Shown here: positions 52,562 to 60,872 of the stretch, piece after piece
Layout: each line of letters starts with the position of its first letter
How positions within the stretch are numbered: the stretch's first letter is position 1
Source: Candidatus Blautia stercorigallinarum
Lineage (GTDB): Bacteria; Bacillota; Clostridia; Lachnospirales; Lachnospiraceae
Length of the DNA: 63,049 nucleotides
Direction of reading: 5' to 3'
Assembly (NCBI GenBank): GCA_019112785.1
Contig: DXIQ01000051.1
Span: 1-63,049, forward strand
Notes under the pieces: generated by a model
What the model saw: only the letters and a program-made list of their open reading frames with translations
Told to the model about the DNA's origin: nothing
Database searches by the model: none
Position numbers and translations under genes: made by a program

Positions 52562-52640
52562 AGTGTTGTGATATAATTCAGATGCCATATAGAATTAAAA
52601 TAAGTACAAAAGATTTAAAATAAAAAGGAAGGGATGAAAG

Positions 52641-53300
52641 ATGGATATCATACAGGCTATTAAAGAAAGACATTCTGTAAGAGTATATTCCGGAAAGAAG
52701 ATTGAGGAGGAAAAACGCCGGAAAATAGATACACTGATCGAAGAGTGTAATGAGGAGAGCGGACTTCATATTCAGATCCGCTATGATGATCCATCCGGCT
52801 TTGATTCCAGGCTGGCCCATTATGGGAAATTCCGGAATGTTGAGAATTATATTATTCTGGCGGGAATCCCTTCTGATGATCTTCAGGAAAAATGCGGTTA
52901 TTATGGAGAGAAGCTTGTCCTGGCAGCTCAGATGATGGGGCTTAATACCTGCTGGACAGCACTTACTTTCAATAAGACCAATGTGAAGAAAATCATCCCA
53001 ATGACTGAAAAACTGGTGCTGGTCATAGCTATAGGATATGGAGCGGATCAGGGAAAGGCACATAAGAGCAAAAAGATTGAAAGCGTTATGGCGACAAAAG
53101 GTGAGATGCCCGATGGGTTCCGTAAGGGGGCCGAGGCGGCGCTTCTCGCTCCAACAGCTATGAATCAGCAAAAGTTTAAGATGGGGATCAAGGATGGAAG
53201 TCCGGTTATCCGTGCAGCTGGAAAAGGGCCATATACAAAAATCGATCTTGGGATTGTAAAATATCATTTTGAGATTGCATCAGGACATAAGGTAAGATAA
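52641..53300 (+). CDS. Nitroreductase family protein
   Basis: The product has 219 residues. The FMN-binding start reads IKERHSVRVYSGKKI; the central GEKLVLAAQMMGLNTCWTAL and late APTAMNQQKF are nitroreductase hallmarks. It is FMN-dependent and would use NAD(P)H; its natural substrate is unknown. It is the first gene of the unit behind the paired TetR-type operators, 11 bases before the patatin gene. Confidence 0.88.
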   Translation: MDIIQAIKERHSVRVYSGKKIEEEKRRKIDTLIEECNEESGLHIQIRYDDPSGFDSRLAHYGKFRNVENYIILAGIPSDDLQEKCGYYGEKLVLAAQMMGLNTCWTALTFNKTNVKKIIPMTEKLVLVIAIGYGADQGKAHKSKKIESVMATKGEMPDGFRKGAEAALLAPTAMNQQKFKMGIKDGSPVIRAAGKGPYTKIDLGIVKYHFEIASGHKVR

Positions 53301-53311
53301 GGAGACCAGAT

Positions 53312-54169
53312 ATGAAAAGTGCCATTATAGATGTGGGCGGCGGAATGAGAGGAATCTATGCCGCAGGTGTTATGGATTGCTGTATGGAAGAAAATATTCA
53401 TTTCGATGTGGGTATCGGTGTGTCTGCAGGGAGTGCCAATATGGTTTCTTACGCCGCAGGTCAGAAAGGACGAAATTATCTGTTCTATACAGAATATTCA
53501 AGCCGTAAAGAATATATGAGTCTGAGAAACTTGATACATAAGGGAAGTTATATAGATATGGATTATATCTACGGATCGCTCAGCAATAAAGGCGGAGAAA
53601 ATCCCCTTGATTATCCCGCCATCGCTGCCAATCCGGCGGAGATCATCACTGTTGCGACCAATGCTCTCACTGGGGAAGCTAAATATTTCGATAAAAGTGA
53701 TATTGCTCAGGACAACTACGATATTATAAAGGCTTCCTGTTCGATTCCTCTGGCATGTCCTCCGTATATGGTAAAAGGGACACCTTATTATGACGGGGCG
53801 CTCAGTGATCCGATTCCGGTGGAAAAAGCTTTCTTCATGGGCTGTGATAAAGTTGTCCTGATCCTTACAAGACCGAAGGATTTTCGCAGAAAACCGGGAA
53901 AGGACCGGTTGATCGCCAGCGGAATACGAAGGAAATACCCAAGAGCGGCAGCGCGGATGGAACAGCGTGCGGATAACTATAATGCCTTGCTTGATCAAGC
54001 AGTCAGCTTGGAACACCAGGGCAGGATTTTGATCATTGCACTGGATGATATCTGTGGTATGGACACCCTGACCCGTGACAAAGATGCAATGGAGAGATTT
54101 TATAAAAAAGGATTACGGGATGGCGGCGCGATTTCCCTTTATTTAAAAAATGATGTTATTCCCAAATGA
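53312..54169 (+). CDS. Patatin-like phospholipase
   Basis: The product has 285 residues. The oxyanion loop DVGGGMRGIYAAGV (7-20), nucleophile motif GVSAGS (about 38-43) and catalytic-dyad aspartate in YYDGALSDPIPV are all intact, so it should hydrolyse lipid acyl esters. No signal peptide is present; it is cytoplasmic. It is cotranscribed with the nitroreductase and probably controlled by the same TetR-type protein. Confidence 0.93.
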   Translation: MKSAIIDVGGGMRGIYAAGVMDCCMEENIHFDVGIGVSAGSANMVSYAAGQKGRNYLFYTEYSSRKEYMSLRNLIHKGSYIDMDYIYGSLSNKGGENPLDYPAIAANPAEIITVATNALTGEAKYFDKSDIAQDNYDIIKASCSIPLACPPYMVKGTPYYDGALSDPIPVEKAFFMGCDKVVLILTRPKDFRRKPGKDRLIASGIRRKYPRAAARMEQRADNYNALLDQAVSLEHQGRILIIALDDICGMDTLTRDKDAMERFYKKGLRDGGAISLYLKNDVIPK

Positions 54170-54217
54170 ATTATTGAAATACTTAATTTTCTTAGCCGAT
54201 TTAGAACTATATTAATA

Positions 54218-54278
54218 CTACCCTCAGTGTACAAAATTACATGGCAGAGGCGTTTGGTCCCTTGTACACTGAGGGTAG
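54218..54278. repeat. Perfect 17-bp inverted repeat
   Basis: CTACCCTCAGTGTACAA (54218-54234) and TTGTACACTGAGGGTAG (54262-54278) are exact reverse complements around a 27-base loop. There is no T run directly after it, so it is not a clear terminator. CCTTGTACACTGA also occurs at 38110. It could be a small transposon-end-like element or an mRNA structure after the patatin gene. Confidence 0.7.
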
Positions 54279-54349
54279 GGATCATCTGGCTTTATTTTAT
54301 AAGAAATAATTTCAGATAGCATCTACCGTGACCTAAGAAAGAAAATGAT

Positions 54350-54556
54350 GTGCTTTTTTGTTTCGCAGCTCGTATCGTGCGGATCCCCAGTGATGTTGTC
54401 AGCCTTTACATGGGTGCTGTACAAGTAGATTATAAAAAACATCTTCTGGGGAGTATGCTGGGAACAATTCCACACACTATCACATACCCGATCATGGGAA
54501 TGAGCGTGTCTGAACTATCTACAGGGAAGAAGTTCTTAATTCCTACAAAATTGTAG
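54350..54556 (+). pseudogene. Remnant of a TVP38/TMEM64 (VTT) membrane protein
   Basis: A 68-codon frame without a proper start encodes RIVRIPSDVVSLYMGAVQVD followed by KKHLLGSMLGTIPHTITYPI. This is the conserved core of the VTT/DedA-like family, where R-x-x-P-F-x-x-D-V-V-S precedes the pore helix. The N-terminal half is missing and the C-terminus is short. No intact gene covers 54170-54629, apart from the inverted repeat listed separately. Confidence 0.7.
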
Positions 54557-54629
54557 GCTGGAAGTCATTTGATTGTAGGATTAATGTGTTACTCTTTCTA
54601 TATCAAATCGGAAAGAGGTGTATGATCAA

Positions 54630-56519
54630 ATGAATTTATTAAAAGATAAAAAGGTTTCAAAAATATATGGAATCGGTAAAACTGCGGTTCATGCCCGGAA
54701 AATGAGGAGCTATTTAAGTTTGATTCCAATCTCTGCCAAGGTTCACCGGCGGAAAAACCGTATGACGCTGCTTTGCATCATTTTCGCTGTATTCATGGTT
54801 ACAGCTATCTTCAGTATGGCGGAAATGGGTGTAAGAATGGAACAGTCCCGTCTCGCAGAAAAACATGGCGATTTTTCTCTCCTTAGCAGTTTGCTAAACA
54901 CCACAATAGGACAGACTCTGCTAATGACGGCTGGGGTGATGTTTCTGTTGGTCCTTATTGCCGGAGTGCTGATGATTTCCAGTAGTATGAACAGCAGTGT
55001 TGCTCAGCGCACCCAGTTTTTTGGTATGATGCGCTGCATCGGTATGAGTAAACAGCAGATTATCCGTTTTGTGCGTCTGGAAGCTTTGAACTGGTGCAAG
55101 GTCGCCGTTCCTATTGGTCTTGTTCTAGGTGTTTTGGCATCGTGGGTATTATGTGCTGCTTTAAAATTCCTTGTCGGGGAAGAGTTCGTGAACATTCCGT
55201 TGTTCGGCATCAGCAGTATTGGAATTATCAGTGGCATTTTGGTAGGCGTGATTACTGTCCTGTTGGCTGCAGGAATCCCGGCTAAGCAGGCAGCCAGGGT
55301 ATCACCTGTTGTAGCGGTTTCGGGAAATCTTGAGTCAGATAAAATGAGCCGTCATTGTGTCCGCCCAGGTTTTTTCAAAATTGAAACGGCACTGGGGATT
55401 CATCATGGGATAGCTGCCAAGAAAAATTTATTTTTGATGACAGGCTCCTTTGCTCTGAGCATTGTTTTGTTTTTGAGTTTTTCTGTTCTGATCGATTTTG
55501 TGGATTATCTGATGCCTCAATCGGCGGCCGCTTCTGATATTGACATTTCAAGCAGTGACGGGAATGATTCTATCAACAGCGATCTGGTGCAGACGCTTAT
55601 AAATATGGAAGGCGTCAAACAGGTCTATGGACGCAGGAGCAGCTTTGACGTGGCTGCCGGGCTGGAGGGTGATATGACTCTTTCCAGCACTGTGGATCTT
55701 GTATCCTTTGATGATTTTGACCTGAAAGCTCTCCAAAAAGATGGAACGCTTCGCCGGGGCGGCGATTTGTCCAAAGTTTATGGCGACAGCAGCTATGTCC
55801 TTGTAACATGGGATCGGAACAGTCCCTGGAAGGTGGGCGATACCATTCTTGTTGGAAACGAGTAGATTACGATTGCCGGTCTGTTAAAATATGATCCATT
55901 TAGCGGGGATGGCCTTACGAACGGGAAGATCACGTTGATTACATCGGGAGAGACATTTACCCGGTTGACCGGTATTACAGACTATTCGCTTATTATGGTT
56001 CAAACAACTTCCAATGCCACAGACGAGGATGTTGCCGCAATCCGTCAGATTGTAGAGGAAAAGGGTTATACTATGAATGATAAGCGGGATCAACGCACAT
56101 CTGGCACTTATTTCGCTTTTGTTGCCTGTGTCTATGCTTTTCTGGGGATTATCACACTGGTTACAGTGCTGAATATTGTCAACAGTATCTCTATGAGCGT
56201 ATCAGCCCGGATCAAACAGTATGGTGCTATGCGGGCTGTGGGACTGGATGGGCATCAGATTTCAAAAATGATTCTGGCAGAAGCTTTTACCTATGCCTTC
56301 TTTGGCTGTGTTATCGGCTGTATGCTCGGCCTGCCGCTCAGCAAAATGTTGTATGATTTCCTTATCACAAACCGCTTCCCATACGCAGTTTGGAGTCTGC
56401 CAATCGGAGCGTTGGCAATCATTGTGTTGTTTGTCATTGCTGCAGCGGTGCTGGCGGCTTATTCTCCAGCCAAACGGATACGGACGATATCAGTGACAGA
56501 AACTATCAACGAACTTTAA
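54630..56519 (+). pseudogene. ABC permease (FtsX type) fused to an ATPase start and broken by an amber codon
   Basis: Residues 2-22 from the ATG at 54630, NLLKDKKVSKIYGIGKTAVHA, read like the first strand of an ABC ATPase. RKMRSYLSLIPISAKVHRRKN then begins an FtsX-like permease, so a deletion seems to have removed the ATPase body. A TAG at 55863-55865 interrupts the permease, and the same frame continues (ITIAGLLKYDPFSGDG) to the normal end, with four or so helices after it (DYSLIMV ... YSPAKRIRTISVTETINEL). No partner ATPase is nearby. Confidence 0.8.
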
Positions 56520-56572
56520 GAATACGAGAATTCAAATATATGAATTCTATCTTATGGAACACCATTGTAATA

Positions 56573-56616
56573 AGTAAAATGACAGTGACGGATAGGCCCT
56601 GAAGCTGCCTTCTTTT
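56573..56616 (+). terminator. Degenerate copy of the terminator at 48994
   Basis: AGTAAAATGACAGTGACGG followed by ATAGGCCCTGAAGCTGCCTT repeats the terminator after the TetR gene at 48991-49034 with a few changes that weaken the stem. It may still end transcription of the broken permease gene. Confidence 0.55.
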
Positions 56617-56752
56617 GCTGCAACGTAGACAAAAGGGGAAAAAAGTCTGCAAAAAGAACCTGAAAGAATATTGTAAATTGCTCCTTTGCGGACGGAATGA
56701 TATAATTCAGGTAATAAGCAGGAAAATAGGATAATGAGCAGGAGGCGATAAG

Positions 56753-57625
56753 ATGGAACTGCGTGTACTGAAATATTTTCTTACAGTAGCGGACGAGGGC
56801 AATATTACAAGAGCTGCAGACATTCTTCATGTGACCCAGCCTACGCTCAGCCGTCAGCTGATGGAATTGGAAGATGAGCTGGGCACTGTGCTGCTGATCC
56901 GGGGAAAACGTTCGGTTACCCTGACAGATGAAGGGCTTTTGTTTAAACAACAGGCAGAAACTATCGTAGAACTGGCAGATAAGCTGGAACATACTTTTAC
57001 TGATCGTCAGGATGTGATCTGCGGAACGATCCGGATCGGTGCGACCGAAGCCATAGGAGGCCATACACTGGCAGTCTGCATGAAAGAATTTCGTGAAAGA
57101 TACCCGGCTGTGCAGTTTGATCTTTATAATGGCATGGCGGATAATATCAAAGAGATGATCGAGCATGGGCTGCTGGACCTGGGGCTTGTTATGGAGCCCA
57201 TTGATACCTCCAAGTTTGAATATGTCAGACTTCCTCAGAAAGAGACCTGGGGCATTCTTATCAGAAAAGATCATGAACTTGCCGAAAAAGAGACCGTGAC
57301 GATCGAAGATATAAAGAAATATCCCCTGATCATGCCGGGAAGAGAAAATGCCAAAAATCAGATCCTTCACTGGATGCAGTGCGAGGAACGGCACTTAAAT
57401 ATTCCCGCTTATTATAATCTTCTTTCCAACAGCGCATTGCTGGTAGAGGCGGGCATGGGCTGTGCCGTCTGTCTGGACGGCGCACTGTCTATACATGCGG
57501 ATCCGGAACTTTGCTTCCGCCAGATCTTTCCTACCCATGTTACCAGAAGCGTGATCCTGTGGAAAAAGAATCATCTGTTTTCTCAGGCAGTTTCCCTTTT
57601 CGTACAGACGATACAGGAACATTAA
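56753..57625 (+). CDS. LysR family transcriptional regulator
   Basis: The product has 290 residues. The HTH reads YFLTVADEGNITRAADILHV, then TQPTLSRQLMELEDELG. The effector domain (about 90-290) has GTIRIGATEAIGGHTL and DLGLVMEPID, typical of LysR proteins. It is the only intact LysR gene here and hence the best candidate for reading the ATTCATA-N5-TATGAAT or ATAAGT-TTT-ACTTAT operators, but this is unproven. It is followed by a terminator and convergent genes. Confidence 0.93.
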   Translation: MELRVLKYFLTVADEGNITRAADILHVTQPTLSRQLMELEDELGTVLLIRGKRSVTLTDEGLLFKQQAETIVELADKLEHTFTDRQDVICGTIRIGATEAIGGHTLAVCMKEFRERYPAVQFDLYNGMADNIKEMIEHGLLDLGLVMEPIDTSKFEYVRLPQKETWGILIRKDHELAEKETVTIEDIKKYPLIMPGRENAKNQILHWMQCEERHLNIPAYYNLLSNSALLVEAGMGCAVCLDGALSIHADPELCFRQIFPTHVTRSVILWKKNHLFSQAVSLFVQTIQEH

Positions 57626-57669
57626 AAATGGTTATGGCACCCGTATAAAGCGGATGCCATAACCATTTT
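57624..57669. terminator. Terminator after the LysR gene
   Basis: AAAAATGGTTATGGCA (57624-57639) and TGCCATAACCATTTT (57655-57669) are long inverted repeats with T runs on both strands. Confidence 0.9.
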
Positions 57670-57709
57670 CCATTAACAAAAAGCCGCTATGGGGGTCAGG
57701 GATGATCTT

Positions 57710-58588
57710 TTATATAGATGATCTGGATTTGGCTGTTTCAAGGTTTTCTGCAAGATAGTCTCTGACCGAGACCGGATTCCGGTCCAGGATCTGTGTTATT
57801 GTAAAAGAATTCCCGCAGAAACTGCTTTTATTGTAATGGCGGAACATTGTGAGAAGGGTCTGACCGGCGTAGCTGTCTGGTGACATATGGGAATTTTCCA
57901 GAAAATCTTCATCGCTGATAAAAGCACTTGTGACTGTACGCCCGGTGAGCTGGGAAAGAATGTTTTCCATATCCGTCAGGGAGCAGGGGTCATTGCTGCA
58001 AAATTCGTATGTGCCATAGGTAAATGTTCCGGATGCGATGATCCTGGCAGCTGCCTCTGCATAGTCTTTCATGTCCACAAAACTCATTTTTGTCTGGCGA
58101 GATGCATAGAATTTCTGAACAAATGGATCGCCGTTTTTTACAGAGCGGATCGAGGGCAGCAACATCTGCATAAATACCCCGGGCTGCAGGATCACATATG
58201 GGATTCCCGAATCTATCAGTGTTTTTTCGACTTTTCTCTTCCGGTCATGATGAGGCATATCAGACAGCAGTGAATGTAAAACAGAATGGTAGATGAAGGT
58301 AATATTTCCAAGCTCTTTAGCTGTCCTGATCAAATGGGCGCCAATCTCGTCTTCCCGGGGGTTAGCTGTATTACAGATAAAGAAGACGGTATCTGTTCCT
58401 TTCATGGCTTTGGTAGCATTTTCCTTTAAAGCTAAATCTCCGATGTATATTTCAGAAGCTCCTGAGGATAATACAGATTCTTTCTGTTCTTCCCGGTGGA
58501 TCCAGGCCCGTACAGAAATCCCTTTGGCGGATAACGCCTGTATGAGAGATCTACCTACCTGTCCGCCGGCTCCGGTTACTAATACCAT
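57710..58588 (-). CDS. NAD(P)H-binding NmrA-like reductase (QorB type)
   Basis: The product has 292 residues. The N-terminal Rossmann motif VLVTGAGGQVGRSLIQAL is complete and is followed by RAWIHREEQKESVL, where Arg suggests NADPH. The middle FIYHSVLHSLLSDMPHHDRK and the late substrate lid are NmrA-like. It may reduce quinones or sense NADP. It begins 15 bases after the nitroreductase gene and is cotranscribed with it. Confidence 0.85.
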   Translation of the reverse strand: MVLVTGAGGQVGRSLIQALSAKGISVRAWIHREEQKESVLSSGASEIYIGDLALKENATKAMKGTDTVFFICNTANPREDEIGAHLIRTAKELGNITFIYHSVLHSLLSDMPHHDRKRKVEKTLIDSGIPYVILQPGVFMQMLLPSIRSVKNGDPFVQKFYASRQTKMSFVDMKDYAEAAARIIASGTFTYGTYEFCSNDPCSLTDMENILSQLTGRTVTSAFISDEDFLENSHMSPDSYAGQTLLTMFRHYNKSSFCGNSFTITQILDRNPVSVRDYLAENLETAKSRSSI

Positions 58589-58603
58589 TATTCCTGCACC
58601 TCC

Positions 58604-59122
58604 TTATACCCTGTCTACGTGGATAGAAAGGGTAAGCTCTTTTGCCTCTACAGCATCTTTCGCATAACCTGTGACAATACCTGCTACAGCAGTATGATCA
58701 TCTGGGATCTGTAAAGCTTTTTTCAGATTCGGTACAGCATTTACCACCATGCTGCTTCCCCATATGACAACACTTCCAAGCCCCTGTTCCGTTGCTTCCA
58801 GCATCATATTTTGCATGATACAGCCGGCGTCTGCAAATTCAATATTGGGATAGGGCATTTTTTTTGATGAGATCAGGATCAATACAGGCGCTTGATATAT
58901 CGGGTCAAAATCCACATGCATATTTGCTTTTAAGCCTTCTGAAATTCTGTGCAGGAGTTCCTGGTTTTGGACTACTGTGATCCTTAAATGATCATATAGG
59001 TTTCTTCCTACAGGAGCTGCACATCCTGCTTTTAAAATCTGGTCTAGCTTCTCATCCTCTACAGGCGTATTTTTGTATGAGCGTATTGCTCTTCTTGAAG
59101 AAATTGCGTTTTGTAATTCCAT
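58604..59122 (-). CDS. Nitroreductase family protein
   Basis: The product has 172 residues from the ATG at 59122, with AGGAGG nine bases before it; the longer frame to 59200 runs through the promoter. The FMN-binding start is ISSRRAIRSYKNTPVEDEKL, and AAPVGRNLYDHLRITVV and EATEQGLGSVVIWGSS follow. It needs NAD(P)H and FMN. It is divergent from an HxlR-type regulator gene, with a dyad between them. Confidence 0.9.
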   Translation of the reverse strand: MELQNAISSRRAIRSYKNTPVEDEKLDQILKAGCAAPVGRNLYDHLRITVVQNQELLHRISEGLKANMHVDFDPIYQAPVLILISSKKMPYPNIEFADAGCIMQNMMLEATEQGLGSVVIWGSSMVVNAVPNLKKALQIPDDHTAVAGIVTGYAKDAVEAKELTLSIHVDRV

Positions 59123-59161
59123 AATAAGAACCTCCTTTAATTGACAAGATATATTTTTTCG

Positions 59162-59180
59162 TGGTATAAAAAACATACCA
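59162..59180. promoter_or_regulatory. Candidate HxlR operator
   Basis: TGGTAT-AAAAAAC-ATACCA is a perfect six-base inverted repeat in the divergent promoter region. A second GTACC/GGTAC-like pair lies toward the HxlR gene (TGTACC at 59214, CGTACC near 59233). Confidence 0.6.
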
Positions 59181-59256
59181 TGTTTTAAAATGCAAAACAA
59201 GTACGCAGATTATATGTACCAAGTATTATTTTTCGTACCAGGGAGGTTACTGAATA

Positions 59257-59601
59257 ATGACATTTGAAGAATTTCAGGAGTATATTAAAAATGAGACCCC
59301 TGCCGAAAACTGTCCCGTATCAAAGACGCTGGAACTTTTCGCCGGGAAATGGACATCCCGTGTGATCTATGAATTAGAAAAAGCAGACCGGCTGCGGTTT
59401 GGTCAGCTGAAAAAGAAATTAGACGGGATAACCAATACAATGCTTTCCGGCACTTTAAAAGTTTTGGAAGAAAGGGGAATCGTACAGAGAAAACAATACA
59501 ACGAGGTGCCGCTTAGGGTCGAGTATTCCCTGACAGAGGCCGGTAAAGCTATGCTGCACATCTATTATGAAATCGCCAAATGGGGAGATACCTATTTGTG
59601 A
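59257..59601 (+). CDS. HxlR family transcriptional regulator
   Basis: The product has 114 residues, the usual size. It has the conserved cysteine near the start (ENCPVSKTLELFAGKWTSRV), the winged-helix FGQLKKKLDGITNTMLSGTL and YSLTEAGKAM. Relatives (YodB, HypR) sense electrophiles or quinones through this cysteine. It faces the nitroreductase-NmrA operon, which it most likely represses. Confidence 0.92.
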   Translation: MTFEEFQEYIKNETPAENCPVSKTLELFAGKWTSRVIYELEKADRLRFGQLKKKLDGITNTMLSGTLKVLEERGIVQRKQYNEVPLRVEYSLTEAGKAMLHIYYEIAKWGDTYL

Positions 59602-59647
59602 AATCTGAGATGTATCTGGATCTGAGAGTATAGTGGGAAGCTGAACT

Positions 59648-59714
59648 ATTCATAAAACGTATGGAGAACAATAATAGACAGGTATTAGACTTAGAAAGCA
59701 ATCCATCTTACAAT
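59648..59714 (+). promoter_or_regulatory. Shared redox promoter, site C
   Basis: ATTCATA-AAACG-TATGGAG (59648-59666) stands 29 bases before GACAGGTATTAGAC (59677-59690), as at site B. After 18 bases comes TACAAT (59709-59714). It drives the flavoprotein operon starting at 59751. Confidence 0.78.
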
Positions 59715-59750
59715 ATACAGGAAGATATCTGTCAGATTGGAGGCATTAAG

Positions 59751-60287
59751 ATGAAGATTGTAGTTCTGGAAGGAAGTCCCAATAAGCATGGTTCTTCAAA
59801 CATGCTGGCGGAAAATTTTATCCGGGGAGCCGAAGAAGCCGGCCACAGTGTGAAGGTGATCGATGCTGCCCATGGAGATATCCATCCCTGCACAGGATGT
59901 ATCCACTGTGGTTATGAAGGGCCATGTGTCCAGAAAGATGATGTGGAAGGATTCCGCAGGGATATCCTGGAGGCGGATATGATGGTGTTTGTAACACCTC
60001 TGTATTACTATGGAATGTCGGCACAGTTGAAAACACTGATCGACCGTTTCTGCGCATTTAACAGCAGCATACAGCGCAAAGGTATGAGATCCGCGCTTCT
60101 GACAGCTGCCTGGAACAGTGACAGCTGGACCTTTGACGCTCTGGAAGCTCATTATAAGACCCTGGTCCGTTACCTGAATCTGAAGGATATGGGAATGGTA
60201 CTTGGAAAAGGCTGCGGGACTCCTTCTATGACCCGGCAGTCAAAATATCCAAAACAGGCCTATGAGCTTGGCAAAAAACTGAGATAA
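59751..60287 (+). CDS. Iron-sulfur flavoprotein (NADPH-dependent FMN reductase fold)
   Basis: The product has 178 residues from the ATG at 59751 (GGAGG upstream); the longer frame overlaps the promoter. It opens with the FMN loop EGSPNKHGSSNMLAENFIRG and has CTGCIHCGYEGPC (about 47-59), the same C-x2-C-x2-C-x5-C cluster motif as the protein at 47863, plus VTPLYYYGMSAQLKTLIDRF. It is the first gene of a three-gene operon with a flavin reductase and a flavodoxin lipoprotein. Confidence 0.88.
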   Translation: MKIVVLEGSPNKHGSSNMLAENFIRGAEEAGHSVKVIDAAHGDIHPCTGCIHCGYEGPCVQKDDVEGFRRDILEADMMVFVTPLYYYGMSAQLKTLIDRFCAFNSSIQRKGMRSALLTAAWNSDSWTFDALEAHYKTLVRYLNLKDMGMVLGKGCGTPSMTRQSKYPKQAYELGKKLR

Positions 60288-60311
60288 ACAAGATGGAAAG
60301 GAAGTAATATC

Positions 60312-60854
60312 ATGAAAAAGAATATCGGAAAGAGCCTTGCACTTTATCCTACTCCTCTTGTAGTAGTAGGAACTATGGTAAATGGAAAACCTAATTATGT
60401 CCTGGTAGGACATGTGGGGATCATCGGTCATGACCGGATCATGGTCAGCCTTGCAAAACCCCATTATACCAATAAAGGGATCAAAGAAACCCGTGCATTG
60501 ACTGTGAATATCGTAGATGAGGCAATGCTGAAAAAAGCAGACCGGGCAGGCTGTGTCAGCGGGAATAAAGTAGATAAATCAGAGATGTTCCAATTCCATA
60601 CAGAAGGAACCGGAGCGCCGGTGATCGATGAGGCGCCGGTGGTCATGGACTGTACTGTGGATGATATCTATGAGACAGAAGGCTTTGAAAGTTTTATCTG
60701 TAAGATTGATGGCGTTTATGCAGAAGAGAATGTATTAAACGAAGAAGGAAAGATCAATTACCATGAGCTGAAACCGGTTCTTTTTGAGATGCCTACCTAC
60801 GAGTATCTCCGCACCGGTGATGTGATCGGGAAATGTATGAATCTTGGCAAATAG
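60312..60854 (+). CDS. Flavin reductase family protein
   Basis: The product has 180 residues of the flavin-reductase-like (FMN-binding split barrel) family. The N-terminal LYPTPLVVVGTMVNGKPNYV and RIMVSLAKPHYTNKGIKETR are typical, as are the MDCTVDDIYETEGFESFI segment and a late YEYLRTGDVIGKC. It binds FMN and would reduce flavin or an unknown electron acceptor. It lies 24 bases after the iron-sulfur flavoprotein gene. Confidence 0.88.
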   Translation: MKKNIGKSLALYPTPLVVVGTMVNGKPNYVLVGHVGIIGHDRIMVSLAKPHYTNKGIKETRALTVNIVDEAMLKKADRAGCVSGNKVDKSEMFQFHTEGTGAPVIDEAPVVMDCTVDDIYETEGFESFICKIDGVYAEENVLNEEGKINYHELKPVLFEMPTYEYLRTGDVIGKCMNLGK

Positions 60855-60872
60855 CAGAAAGGCAGGAGGCCT

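Noticed and set aside
46472-55865. Two in-frame TAG codons (46472-46474 and 55863-55865) suggesting amber recoding such as pyrrolysine
   Set aside because: Both genes carry other lesions (large deletions), no pyl genes or suppressor tRNA are visible, and intact genes in the window end at TAG normally.
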